Shown here piece by piece: positions 42,634 to 50,399 of a DNA stretch of 64,000 nucleotides. Within the stretch, counting starts at the first letter, position 1; every line of letters starts with the position of its first letter. This stretch comes from Actinophytocola sp035995025 (GTDB lineage Bacteria > Actinomycetota > Actinomycetes > Mycobacteriales > Pseudonocardiaceae): the NCBI GenBank assembly GCA_035995025.1, contig DASYKY010000101.1, positions 62,001 through 126,000 on the forward strand, given 5' to 3'. The notes beneath the pieces were generated by a model. That model was not told the DNA's origin and made no database searches. It saw nothing but the letters and a program-made list of their open reading frames with translations. Both the position numbers and the translations under genes were made by a program.

Positions 42634-43112
42634 TCGTGCCAGCGCGTTACCAGGACCCGCCGGCGATCCAGCGGGTGCTCAGCACCGCGAACACGATCGC
42701 GATCGTCGGCCTGTCGAACAACGAGCTGCGGGCGAGCTACTTCGTCGGCTACTACCTCAAGCGGCATGGTTACCGCGTGGTCCCCGTGAACCCCCGCGCC
42801 ACGGAGATCCTCGGCGAGACCAGCTACCCGAGCCTGCTGGACGTCCCCGAACCGGTGGACGTGGTCAACGTGTTCCGCGCGCCGGACGCGCTCCCCGGGA
42901 TCGCCCGGCAGACGGTCCAGCTCGGCGCCGGTGCCATGTGGTGCCAGTTCGGCGTCGTCAACGAGGAAGGCGCCCGGATCGCGGAGGACGGCGGCGTCAC
43001 CGTGATCATGGACCGCTGCATCAAGGTCGAGCACGCGCGCTACGTCGGCCGCATGCACTGGCTCGGCTTCAACACCCAGCGCATCACGTCGGTGCGGGCC
43101 GGGCTCCAGTAG
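42630..43112 (+). CDS. CoA-binding domain protein
   Basis: The 160-residue single Rossmann-like CoA_binding_2 domain has TIAIVGLSNNELRASYFVGYYLKRHGYRVVPVNPR, LLDVPEPVDVVNVFR and a C-terminal MDRCIKVEHARY. Proteins of this YccU-like type often sit beside metY genes; the His-containing end is conserved. ATG 42630 is preceded by AAGGAGGT and overlaps the metY stop, which indicates co-translation. A role in handling acyl-CoA or a persulfide intermediate of methionine synthesis is possible but unproved. Confidence 0.88.
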   Translation: MIVPARYQDPPAIQRVLSTANTIAIVGLSNNELRASYFVGYYLKRHGYRVVPVNPRATEILGETSYPSLLDVPEPVDVVNVFRAPDALPGIARQTVQLGAGAMWCQFGVVNEEGARIAEDGGVTVIMDRCIKVEHARYVGRMHWLGFNTQRITSVRAGLQ

Positions 43113-43141
43113 CGGGCAGCGACCAACCGGACCTGACCACC

Positions 43142-43147
43142 TATCAT
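43142..43147 (+). promoter_or_regulatory. -10 hexamer TATCAT for near-leaderless start at 43156
   Basis: TATCAT ends 8 nt before ATG 43156, with no ribosome site between. Confidence 0.5.
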
Positions 43148-43155
43148 CCGGGCGC

Positions 43156-43932
43156 ATGCATGGTGAGCGGTTGAACGACGGCTTGTCGGTGGTCGCCACC
43201 GGCGAGGGGCCGCCGCTGGTAGTCCTGCCCGGCCTGGGGCGCGGCGCCGACCTGTCCGAGCGGGTGCCGCGCATGGCGGCGTGGTCGAACGCCGCGGTCG
43301 CCCGGGGTTTGCGGCGCACCGTGCACCTGGTCAACCGTCCGCTTCACCCGCCCCCGAACATGACCGTTGCGCAGCTGGCCGGGTGGTACGCGACCGCGTT
43401 GCGGGAACGGTTCGCGGAGCCGGTGGACGTCATGGGCACCTCGGCCGGCGGTGTCACCGCGGTTCAGCTGGCGCTGGACCATCCGGGCACCGTGCGGCGG
43501 CTGGTGCTGTGCGGCGCCGCGAGCCGGGTCGGCGAGGAGGGCATCCGCGACCTGACCCAGGTGATGGAGCTGGAACAGCAGGGGCGCTCCGCGGCCCGGC
43601 TCGGCAGCGGCCTCGTCGCCGACGGACCGGCGCGCCTGCTGATGATGGCCGGGATCGCGCTGGCTCCGAAGCAGCCGCCCGCGCCGGGCGAGGCCGCGCT
43701 CGTGGCGGCGGTCCGGACCTGGGACGTGACCGGACGGCTCGGCGAGGTCGGCATGCCCGTCCTGATCGTGGGCGGTGCCCGGGACCGGCTCGTGCCGCCC
43801 GACCTGATGCGTGCCACCGCGGCCGGCGTCCGGGACGGGCGCCTGGTGCTGCTGCCCGGCCGCGGGCACATCACCGCGTCGTTCGACCGGCGGGGAACGC
43901 GGGCGATCAAGACGTTCCTGGCCGTCGGCTGA
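43156..43932 (+). CDS. Alpha/beta-hydrolase
   Basis: The 258-residue hydrolase fold has PPLVVLPGLGRGADLS (oxyanion strand), the nucleophile elbow MGTSAGGVTAVQLALDHP (GTSAGG), the acid in LIVGGARDRLVPPDL and the His in GRGHITASF. No lid insert is evident, so a small substrate is likely; esterase, lactonase or thioesterase are open. It ends one nucleotide before the stop of the convergent Nudix gene. Confidence 0.88.
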   Translation: MHGERLNDGLSVVATGEGPPLVVLPGLGRGADLSERVPRMAAWSNAAVARGLRRTVHLVNRPLHPPPNMTVAQLAGWYATALRERFAEPVDVMGTSAGGVTAVQLALDHPGTVRRLVLCGAASRVGEEGIRDLTQVMELEQQGRSAARLGSGLVADGPARLLMMAGIALAPKQPPAPGEAALVAAVRTWDVTGRLGEVGMPVLIVGGARDRLVPPDLMRATAAGVRDGRLVLLPGRGHITASFDRRGTRAIKTFLAVG

Positions 43933-43933
43933 C

Positions 43934-44410
43934 TCAGACGAAGTGGACGGTGTCGGGGTCGTTGACCGCGTGGTCGATGCGCAGCCGCACGCTCGGGTGG
44001 ATGTCGATCTCGTCGAGCTCCGCCGTGGCGAACCAGCCCGCGCCGATCGTCTCGTCCTGGTCGGGACGTGGCTCACCGGCCAGCGGTAACGCGTGGAAGC
44101 ACAGGGCGAACTGCTGGCGCACCTCGCCGCTGAGGTAGGCCATCACGTGCCCCGGGTCGGTGTAGACGCCGCAGAGGCCGAGGACGCGGATCTCGACGCC
44201 CGACTCCTCCAGCACCTCACGCACGGCCGCCTGCGGCGCGGACTCGCCGAGCTCGACCTTCCCGCCCGGCAGCTCCCAGTTCAGCGTGTCGGCCCGCCGG
44301 ACGAGCAGCAGCCGGCCGCTGCCGTCACGCACCGAAGCGAACGCGGCCGGTCTCAACGAGTTGATCTTGGGCGCCAACGGATCGTGGTAGAACTCCGCGC
44401 GGCGTGCCAT
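43934..44410 (-). CDS. Nudix hydrolase
   Basis: The 158-residue protein has a full Nudix box, GGKVELGESAPQAAVREVLEESGVEI (pattern Gx5Ex7REUxEExGU) at about residues 50-75, preceded by NWELPG. It would hydrolyse a nucleoside diphosphate derivative; the ALCFHALPLAGEPRP..ETIGAGWFATAELDEIDIHPSVR part is common in the ADP-sugar or (d)NTP-cleaving groups but does not fix the substrate. ATG 44410 (MARRAEFYHD) is preferred over the longer frame. Confidence 0.9.
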   Translation of the reverse strand: MARRAEFYHDPLAPKINSLRPAAFASVRDGSGRLLLVRRADTLNWELPGGKVELGESAPQAAVREVLEESGVEIRVLGLCGVYTDPGHVMAYLSGEVRQQFALCFHALPLAGEPRPDQDETIGAGWFATAELDEIDIHPSVRLRIDHAVNDPDTVHFV

Positions 44411-44493
44411 GGCCACATCGTTCCTGTTCAGCGCCTCGGCCGTCGACTGCCGGACGCCCTCCGCCAGATGAACAGCGCGCAAATCGTCACTGG

Positions 44494-44549
44494 CGCGGTC
44501 GTCCTGTCGCGGTCGTCCTGTCGCGGTCGTCCTGTCGCGATCGTCCTGT
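44494..44549. repeat. Four tandem copies of a 14-mer CGCGGTCGTCCTGT
   Basis: Copies at 44494-44507, 44508-44521 and 44522-44535 are exact; the fourth (44536-44549) has A for G at position 5. They fill the space between the Nudix start and the UdgX stop. The arrangement could be a hypervariable minisatellite. Confidence 0.9.
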
Positions 44550-44560
44550 CCGGCCGGCCG

Positions 44561-45169
44561 TCAGGTCATGGCCCGGCGCGCGGCGGCGAGGTCGTCGACG
44601 AAGGCGCCGTAGGCCTCGTCGCGGTCCGGGGCGCGCAGCACGGCGGACGGGTGCACGGTCGCGGTCACCTTGGCCGTCGAGTCGGGCAGGTCCAGGATCT
44701 CGCCGCGGTGGTGGGTCACGCGGAACGACGGACCCAGCAGCGACTTGGCGGCGACGGCGCCGAGGCAGACCACCAGCGTCGGCTCCACCCGGGCCAGCTC
44801 GCCGAGCAGCCACGGCCGGCACGCCACCACCTCGGTCCGGCTCGGTGTCTGGTGGATCCGGCGCTTGCCGCGTTCGGTGAACTTGAAGTGCTTCACCGCG
44901 TTCGTCACGTACACAGTGGACCGATCGATGCCCGCGTCGTCCAGCGCACGGTCCAGCAGCCGGCCGGCCGGGCCGACGAAGGGCTCGCCCGCCCGGTCCT
45001 CCTGGTCCCCCGGCTGCTCCCCGACCATCATCATGCTCGCGCCTGCCGGGCCGGCCCCGAAGACGGTCTGGGTCGCGTCCCGGTACAGCTCGCAGTTGCG
45101 GCACGTGCGTGCCGCGTCGCGCTGCTTCGACAGGCTCATACCGCGCACGGCGTCCGCCTCGACCTTCAT
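44561..45169 (-). CDS. udgX: UdgX-type uracil-DNA glycosylase
   Basis: The 202-residue family-4-like uracil-DNA glycosylase has motif A GEQPGDQED and motif B HPSAVLR. The R-loop KRRIH (residues 102-106) is the hallmark of UdgX, whose His binds covalently to the abasic sugar after uracil excision and leaves a DNA-protein crosslink in Mycobacterium smegmatis. Fe-S cysteines are Cys23 and Cys26 (CRNC) plus two later Cys. ATG 45169 overlaps the stop of the upstream glycosyltransferase, hence a two-gene operon. Confidence 0.92.
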   Translation of the reverse strand: MKVEADAVRGMSLSKQRDAARTCRNCELYRDATQTVFGAGPAGASMMMVGEQPGDQEDRAGEPFVGPAGRLLDRALDDAGIDRSTVYVTNAVKHFKFTERGKRRIHQTPSRTEVVACRPWLLGELARVEPTLVVCLGAVAAKSLLGPSFRVTHHRGEILDLPDSTAKVTATVHPSAVLRAPDRDEAYGAFVDDLAAARRAMT

Positions 45170-46281
45170 CGGCCGGCCAGGACCGTCGGATCGTTGGCGC
45201 CCGCGCGGCGGTAGGCGTGCACGGTCTCGGCGGCGATGTGCGCCCACGAGTAGCGCGCCCATGCGCGGTCCCGCCCGGCGGCACCCTGTTGCTCGCACCG
45301 GGCCTTGTGCTGCAGCAGCTGGTGCAGCACGGCGGCGAGCTCGCGCGGCTTGCGCGGCGGGACGTGGGTACCGGTGACCTTGTCGACGACGGTGTCGGTC
45401 AAGCCGCCGAGCCGGTTGGCGACCACCGCCACACCACACGCCATCGCCTCCAGCGCGGGCGTGCCGAACATGGACTCCCAGGGGCTGCACACCACGAGGT
45501 CGGCCGACCGCAGCAGCGCGGGCAGGTCCATTCGGGACACCTGCCCCGCGAGCCGCACCCGGTCCGCGACGTCGAGGGACCGGGCGTAGTCGCGAAGCTC
45601 ACGCGCGTGCACACCGCGCTGCGGCCCGCCCACGAGCACCAGCTCGGTGTTCGGCAGGGCGCGCAGCGCGGCGATCGGCGTGCCGAACCCGGAGTTCGGG
45701 ACGAGGTCGCCGAGCGCGACGATCCGGCGCGGCAGCCGGCGTTCGGCCGGTGTGCCGTCGGGGGTGAAGTGCTCGACGTCCACGCCGTACGGGACGAGGT
45801 CGATCTTCGACCGGGGCACGCCGGCCCGGACCACCTTGCGGATCTGGGCGGAGAAGCAGGCGAGGACGCGGTCGGCGGCGTGCGCCGCGGCCAGGTCCGC
45901 CCCGCTGTCGTGGTCGCCGCCGGCCCCCGGGTCGTCCGCGGCGGCGTGCAGGCTGTACACGAACGGCACGTCCAGCTCGCGGCTCGCCGCGAGCGCCGCC
46001 TGCCAGACCGATCCGGAGTGGGCGTGCACGACGTCGGGCGGCGTGGCGCGCAGGGCGTCGGAGAGCGCGCCGCGGAGACGGCCCTTCAGCCGGACCACGC
46101 GGAACCCGCGGGTGTTCTGCTCCTCGTCCGGCGATCTGTTGTCGGTGGGCCGGGCGTAGACGGTGACTTCGTGGCCGGCGATGACGAGAGCCTCGGCCAG
46201 CGCCATCAGGTACGGGGTGCGCAGAACGGCGTCGCGTTCCTGTAGGCGAGCGTGCTCGGCGACCATTGCGATTTTCAGCAT
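45166..46281 (-). CDS. GT4-family glycosyltransferase
   Basis: The 371-residue GT-B enzyme has an N-terminal acceptor-domain strand KIAMVAEH, PDVVHAHSGSVWQAALAA (typical GT4 His) and a C-domain with RIVALGDLVPNSGFGTPIAAL, TELVLVGGPQRG, and the donor motif SPWESMFGTPALEAMACGVAVVANRLGGLTD (E-x7-E type). It would transfer a sugar from a nucleotide diphosphate; MshA and trehalose-type synthases are the nearest annotated relatives, but the acceptor is unknown. ATG 46281 gives the conventional N-terminus. It is coupled by ATGA to udgX, with no evident functional link. Confidence 0.9.
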   Translation of the reverse strand: MLKIAMVAEHARLQERDAVLRTPYLMALAEALVIAGHEVTVYARPTDNRSPDEEQNTRGFRVVRLKGRLRGALSDALRATPPDVVHAHSGSVWQAALAASRELDVPFVYSLHAAADDPGAGGDHDSGADLAAAHAADRVLACFSAQIRKVVRAGVPRSKIDLVPYGVDVEHFTPDGTPAERRLPRRIVALGDLVPNSGFGTPIAALRALPNTELVLVGGPQRGVHARELRDYARSLDVADRVRLAGQVSRMDLPALLRSADLVVCSPWESMFGTPALEAMACGVAVVANRLGGLTDTVVDKVTGTHVPPRKPRELAAVLHQLLQHKARCEQQGAAGRDRAWARYSWAHIAAETVHAYRRAGANDPTVLAGR

Positions 46282-46493
46282 CGGGTGACTACCTCGGGTT
46301 CGGGAGCGGACCCGGAACAGGCGCACGGCGACACACCGGCGGCGCCGATCCCATTCCGCTCCTAGGGACGAATGGCAATCGCGCCGGCTGCTTGACGCTG
46401 TCGTTCGGAGTACCCACTGTTGGCCGAATCAACCCTCGGCTTCACCCGTTCGGTCTAGCTGCGTCCGGCAGCCCCTGCTCAGGTGCGCACCAC

Positions 46494-46499
46494 TAGCAT
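46494..46499 (+). promoter_or_regulatory. -10 hexamer TAGCAT for leaderless lexA-like gene
   Basis: TAGCAT ends 7 nt before GTG 46507. The region 46282-46493 shows no canonical SOS box (CGAAC-N4-GTTCG) and no other gene. Confidence 0.5.
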
Positions 46500-46506
46500 C
46501 GTGCCG

Positions 46507-47169
46507 GTGACCACATTGGACGATCCGGACGTCTTCGAGCACCTCGACACCTCGGCCCTGCCAGCACGTCAGCAGCGCATCCTGGTCACGATCAGGGACT
46601 GGGTGGTCCGGCACGGGTACTCGCCCAGCACGCGGCAGATCGCGGACGCCGTCGGCCTCCGATCGGCGTCCACGGTGTCGAAGCACCTCGCGGACCTCGA
46701 GGACAAGGGCTTCCTTCGCCGCGGCGACGGCCTCTCCCGGCCGATCGACGTCCGTCTTTTTCTGCAACCGGCCGCGACCCGGGACACGACCGGCGACTCC
46801 GTGCCGGTGCCGGTCGTCGGCGACATCGCCGCCGGCGTCCCCATCACGGCCGAGGAGCACGCCGACGACGTCCTCAACCTGCCCCGCGAGCTCATCGGCC
46901 GCGGCACCGTCTTCGGTCTACGGGTCCGCGGCGACTCGATGATCGACGCCGCGATCTGCGACGGCGACACCGTGGTCGTGCGCCAGCAGCACGAGGCGTA
47001 CTCAGGCCAGATCGTCGCCGCGATGATCGACGACGAGGCGACCGTCAAGGTGTACCGGCGCCGCAACGGCCACGTCCACCTGGAGCCACGCAACCCCGCC
47101 TACGACGTCATCGACGGCGACGAGGCCGTGATCCTGGGCATCGTCGTGTCGGTCCTGCGCAGCGTCTGA
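46507..47169 (+). CDS. lexA: LexA-like repressor
   Basis: The 220-residue protein has a winged-HTH domain (ALPARQQRILVTIRDWVVRHGYSPSTRQIADAVGLRSASTVSKHLADLE) and an S24 peptidase domain with the self-cleavage Ala109-Gly110, catalytic Ser144 in RGDSMID and Lys181 in ATVKVY. All features for RecA-triggered autocleavage are present. The start is ambiguous (GTG 46483, 46501 or 46507); 46507 fits the -10 hexamer. The absence of a visible SOS box and sequence differences from the usual actinobacterial LexA suggest it may be a paralogue rather than the master SOS repressor. Confidence 0.88.
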   Translation: MTTLDDPDVFEHLDTSALPARQQRILVTIRDWVVRHGYSPSTRQIADAVGLRSASTVSKHLADLEDKGFLRRGDGLSRPIDVRLFLQPAATRDTTGDSVPVPVVGDIAAGVPITAEEHADDVLNLPRELIGRGTVFGLRVRGDSMIDAAICDGDTVVVRQQHEAYSGQIVAAMIDDEATVKVYRRRNGHVHLEPRNPAYDVIDGDEAVILGIVVSVLRSV

Positions 47170-47184
47170 AGGCGAAGCCCGGCG

Positions 47185-48147
47185 TCAGGCCGAGACCGGC
47201 TTGGACACCGCCTCGGGAGTGGATTCCTCGGGCATCGCGGGCGGTGCCGGGGGTTCGCGGCGTACGGCGTCGGTGCTCGCCAGGTACTCCTTCATCGTGC
47301 GCTCGGGGCCGTAGCGGTGGCGCATCCACAGGTAGCCGAGCAGCGCGGCCGGGCCGAACCACGTCTGGGCCGGGATGATCACGTCCAGGCGGGCGTCGAT
47401 GTAGTTGATGAGCAGCCCCGACAGGGTCGGCATCGCGGCGCCGAAGACGAGGATGAGGACCAGCGCTATCCGCAGCGCCCGCTTGCCGTAGGCCTTGTAC
47501 GCGGCGATCGTGAACGCCGCGTAGACCAGCAGGTCGCCGAGACCGACGATGGCCTCGTTGAAGCTGATCCGCATGCCCATCGCCGGGAAGAGCGGGTAGC
47601 CGACGAAGTCGCGCACGAGCAGGTTCGTGATCGGGAAGCCGATCGTGAAGATCGAGTCGTAGATCGCGAGCCCGGCCGCGAACCACGCCACATGTCGCAG
47701 CTGCATGCCGCCCTGCACGTACAGGTTGGCAACGGAGATCGCCGCGAGCATCACGATCAGGCTGTTCTCGGTCCAGAAGACCTGCCAGCCGAAGACCGTG
47801 CCGAGCGCGTGCTGGCCGAACCACAGGTCGGCGCCGACCAGCAGGCCGATGCCCAGCCACAGCGCGACCGGGCGCAGCAGCGGCTGGAAGCCGATGGACA
47901 GCGCCGCCATGTAGGTGATCACGAGCAGGCTCTCGAGCGCCCACCGCGGCACCAGCAGGTAGAACGCAGGCAGGATCGCCAGCAACGTGAACAGGATGAC
48001 GACGTCACGGCCGTTGAACCGGCCGACCGCCGGACGTTCCATGCGCACCCGGCGGAAGTAGACCAGGGCACCCAGGCTGGCCGCCACGGCACCGATGAGG
48101 GCCACGACGAGCTGGAAGGTGGACAGCACCCACTGTGGACTGTTCAT
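47185..48147 (-). CDS. Nine-TM protein with presenilin/SPP-type GLGD aspartyl protease motifs
   Basis: The 320-residue integral membrane protein has nine predicted helices: about 11-31, 49-66, 74-92, 94-111, 128-147, 152-177, 197-217, 224-247 and 262-276. Tyr163-Asp164 (AIYDSIF) is in TM6, Gly202-Leu-Gly-Asp205 (VGLGDLLV) is in TM7, and a Pro-Ala-Ala-Leu-Leu stretch (266-270, FGPAALLG) is in TM9. This is the order and helix placement of the YD, GxGD and PAL motifs of presenilin/signal-peptide-peptidase (family A22) intramembrane proteases. The soluble C-tail is Pro/Glu-rich. The gene starts one nucleotide after the PaaK-like gene, so they are co-translated. Proteolysis of a TM substrate is inferred; the identity is not proven by homology search. 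Confidence 0.65.
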   Translation of the reverse strand: MNSPQWVLSTFQLVVALIGAVAASLGALVYFRRVRMERPAVGRFNGRDVVILFTLLAILPAFYLLVPRWALESLLVITYMAALSIGFQPLLRPVALWLGIGLLVGADLWFGQHALGTVFGWQVFWTENSLIVMLAAISVANLYVQGGMQLRHVAWFAAGLAIYDSIFTIGFPITNLLVRDFVGYPLFPAMGMRISFNEAIVGLGDLLVYAAFTIAAYKAYGKRALRIALVLILVFGAAMPTLSGLLINYIDARLDVIIPAQTWFGPAALLGYLWMRHRYGPERTMKEYLASTDAVRREPPAPPAMPEESTPEAVSKPVSA

Positions 48148-48148
48148 G

Positions 48149-49573
48149 TCACGCTCCGATGAGAGCCCGGCGGCCGGCGAATGTCGTCTCGTGCAGGTCG
48201 CAGCGCAGGCTGCGCAGGGAGGTCGCCTCGTCGTCGCTCACGAAGGCGAGGTCGACGTCGAGGCCGTGGTCGGCGAAGTGGCGGACCGCGTCGGCGTTGC
48301 CGAGGCCCGCGGTCGCCGAGTGCGGCAACGTGAGCCGCAATCGTCCATCGTGGACGGCCGCGCGGAAGCGGGCCGGCCAGGGCCGGGTCGGCAGCGCCTC
48401 GACGGCCTCGACCAGCTGGCGGGGCGTCACGATGTCGGTCGGGCCGAGCCGCACCAGCTGGTCGGCCTTGCCGACGATCTGGCCCACGCCCGGCATGGCG
48501 GCCAGCTCGCAGGTGAGCGCGCCCTCGGGCAGGCGGACGACGTCGCGGGTGTCGTAGCGGAAGACCGGCATGCAGTCGCGGTACGGGAAGAACGGCGTGA
48601 CCACGACGGTCGCCAGCGCGCCCGGCTCGGCCGGCTCGCCGCTGTCGAGATCCAGGTACTCGACGAGTCCCACGTTGATGTCGAAGTGCAGGTGCCCCTG
48701 CTGGCAGGTGCGTCCGGTGACCGGCGCGACCTCGGTCATGGCGAACAGGTCCCGGATGGTGTCCATGCCGAACGTCTCGCGGGCGGCCCGGGCCAGGCTC
48801 GACGAGAGCACCTCGCCGCCGACGTCGATGGTGCGCAGCCGGAAGTCGGCCGGGCCCATCCCGCGCTGCCGCGCGGCCGTCTCGAGCTCGGCCAGGTAGC
48901 TCGGCGTGGTCGCGAGCAGCGTCGCGCTGGTCAGGCTCTCGAGCGCCTCGTCCGGGGGCACGATGCCGAGCACCCGGCAGCCCGCGCCGACGAGGCGGCA
49001 CACCGCGACGTCCAGCTGCACGCTCGCCGTCGCCCGGGAGCTGACGTTGACCTGCATGACGTCGCCCGGCCCGATCTCGCCGCGCAGGACGCCGGCGAGG
49101 GCGCCGAGCGCGGGCCACAGGTCCATCTCGTAGCGCGACATCCAGATCTCGGCCGGGCGCCCGGTGGTGCCCGTGGTCCGGGTCGTCAGGTACGGGGGGA
49201 CGTCGGCGCAGCGGAAGTCCTCCGGGCGCTCGACCAGGTCGCGCTTCACCGTCACCGGGATCGCGGCGAGCCCGGCGACGTCGAGCCGGTCCGGCTTCAC
49301 GCCGGCGGCAGCGAACCGGCGTTCGTAGAACGGCGTCTGCGCCGCGAGCCGGGCGGCGGTGCGCCGCACGCCGCGGTTGGCGATGTCCAACCGGGCCGCC
49401 GGATCGCTGAGCGGACCGTCGATCAGCTCCCCCACGTCCGCGCCCGGCTCGCCGAACTCCTCGAGCGTGGCGAGCGCGTCGCGGACGAGCCGCGCGACGT
49501 TGTCCGGATCGAGCCGACGACCCCAGACCATGCCCATCGCCAACCTGACCTGTCGGACACCAGTCTCGAACAC
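48149..49573 (-). CDS. PaaK-like adenylate-forming enzyme
   Basis: The 474-residue protein belongs to the phenylacetate-CoA ligase-like branch of AMP-forming enzymes: P-loop LTTRTTGTTGRPAEIW at about residue 130, DVGGEVLSSSLARAA, IRDLFAMTEVAPVTG (A5-like), and FRYDTRDVVRLPEG plus VGKADQLVRLGPTDIVTPRQLVEAVE (A7/A8 and hinge). It would activate a carboxylate as acyl-AMP, and perhaps transfer it to CoA, a carrier or a peptide. The neighbours (a tiny TM peptide and a GLGD membrane protein) are unusual for a degradative PaaK, so a modifying role is an open possibility. Confidence 0.82.
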   Translation of the reverse strand: MFETGVRQVRLAMGMVWGRRLDPDNVARLVRDALATLEEFGEPGADVGELIDGPLSDPAARLDIANRGVRRTAARLAAQTPFYERRFAAAGVKPDRLDVAGLAAIPVTVKRDLVERPEDFRCADVPPYLTTRTTGTTGRPAEIWMSRYEMDLWPALGALAGVLRGEIGPGDVMQVNVSSRATASVQLDVAVCRLVGAGCRVLGIVPPDEALESLTSATLLATTPSYLAELETAARQRGMGPADFRLRTIDVGGEVLSSSLARAARETFGMDTIRDLFAMTEVAPVTGRTCQQGHLHFDINVGLVEYLDLDSGEPAEPGALATVVVTPFFPYRDCMPVFRYDTRDVVRLPEGALTCELAAMPGVGQIVGKADQLVRLGPTDIVTPRQLVEAVEALPTRPWPARFRAAVHDGRLRLTLPHSATAGLGNADAVRHFADHGLDVDLAFVSDDEATSLRSLRCDLHETTFAGRRALIGA

Positions 49574-49691
49574 TGCCTCTCCCTACTTCTGCTGCCGTGG
49601 GCCCGCGAGCCGGGCGCCGTCCGCTTCCAGACGCCGTCCGGCCCGCGGCAAGACCCGCGCGCGGCTGGGCCGCCCGCGGTGATCCGTTGAC

Positions 49692-49787
49692 TTACAGGGC
49701 GGCGCCAGCGCCGGCGGCGAACAGCACCGCGGTCAGGGAACCCAGTGCGTAGCGAGCGTGCTTGATGCTGCGAACGAGAGACACCAT
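49692..49787 (-). CDS. 31-residue single-TM peptide with strong ribosome site
   Basis: The peptide begins MVSLVRSIKHARYALGSL and ends in TAVLFAAGAGAAL. A positively charged N-terminus (Arg6, Lys9, His10, Arg12) is followed by a hydrophobic helix of about 17 residues rich in small Gly/Ala residues, which suits a type-II small membrane protein or a leader. GGGAGG stands 6 nt before ATG 49787, a better ribosome site than most genes here. It lies 89 nt after the cupredoxin stop and 118 nt before the PaaK-like gene on the same strand. It could be the substrate or regulator of the neighbouring membrane protease; this is inference. Confidence 0.5.
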   Translation of the reverse strand: MVSLVRSIKHARYALGSLTAVLFAAGAGAAL

Positions 49788-49876
49788 TGCGAACCTCCCT
49801 CCCGAAAACTCGTGCCAACCGAACCGGCGTGGCCGCCAAAGCCGCGCCGCACCGCCCGCACAAGCGGGCGGCAGCC

Positions 49877-50248
49877 TCAGGGGACGACGGTGACCTTGAC
49901 CGTCATCAGCGGGTGCATCGAGCAGGTGATGAAGTACGTGCCGAGGTCGTTCCACTTGCCCGTCGTGTAGTCGTCGTTGATCTCCGTGAGGGCCCGCTCG
50001 TGCATCGGCAGGCCGTCCTTCTCGACGAGCAGGCCACCCTTGCCCGGCCCGATGATGTGCATCCAGCGCGAGTTGTTCGCGAACGTCAGCGTGTGCCCGC
50101 GGTGCACGGTGATCTTGTCGATCGTGAAGACCTCGTGGTCCATGCCCACCTGGTCGGTCGGCGGGGCCGCCGGAGCCGCCCCGACGGCGGGGAGGAACGC
50201 GCCGGCGGCGAGTAAAGGGATAGCAAAGAGAATCTTAGGAAACGCCAT
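49877..50248 (-). CDS. Secreted plastocyanin-like cupredoxin
   Basis: The 123-residue protein has a signal peptide (MAFPKILFAIPLLAAGAFLP to about Ala24 or Ala27) and a cupredoxin fold. Copper ligands fit a type-1 site: His64 (RWMHIIGPG), Cys109, His112 and Met115 in CSMHPLM. GDPM-type variations are absent. It may carry electrons outside the cytoplasmic membrane or buffer copper. ATG 50248 follows GGGGAG by 7 nt. A start two codons upstream would be TTG and is less likely. It heads the minus-strand group with the TM peptide, PaaK-like and GLGD genes. Confidence 0.85.
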   Translation of the reverse strand: MAFPKILFAIPLLAAGAFLPAVGAAPAAPPTDQVGMDHEVFTIDKITVHRGHTLTFANNSRWMHIIGPGKGGLLVEKDGLPMHERALTEINDDYTTGKWNDLGTYFITCSMHPLMTVKVTVVP

Positions 50249-50376
50249 AGTCAATCTCCCCGCTGCGTTCGGACGTCACCGATCTGGCGGCAATTCGGAC
50301 AATTCGCTCCGGTCGACACCGAGCGTCGCGATATGTTCGCGGGGAGGTTGTGATAATTTCCAACAGGTAGCGGAAA

Positions 50377-50399
50377 CATTTCGTTTGTTCGGCGAAATG
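50377..50399. promoter_or_regulatory. Inverted repeat CATTTCG-N9-CGAAATG
   Basis: A perfect 7-bp dyad with 9-nt spacer lies about 130 nt upstream of the cupredoxin ATG. It is a candidate binding site for an unknown dimeric regulator. Confidence 0.4.
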
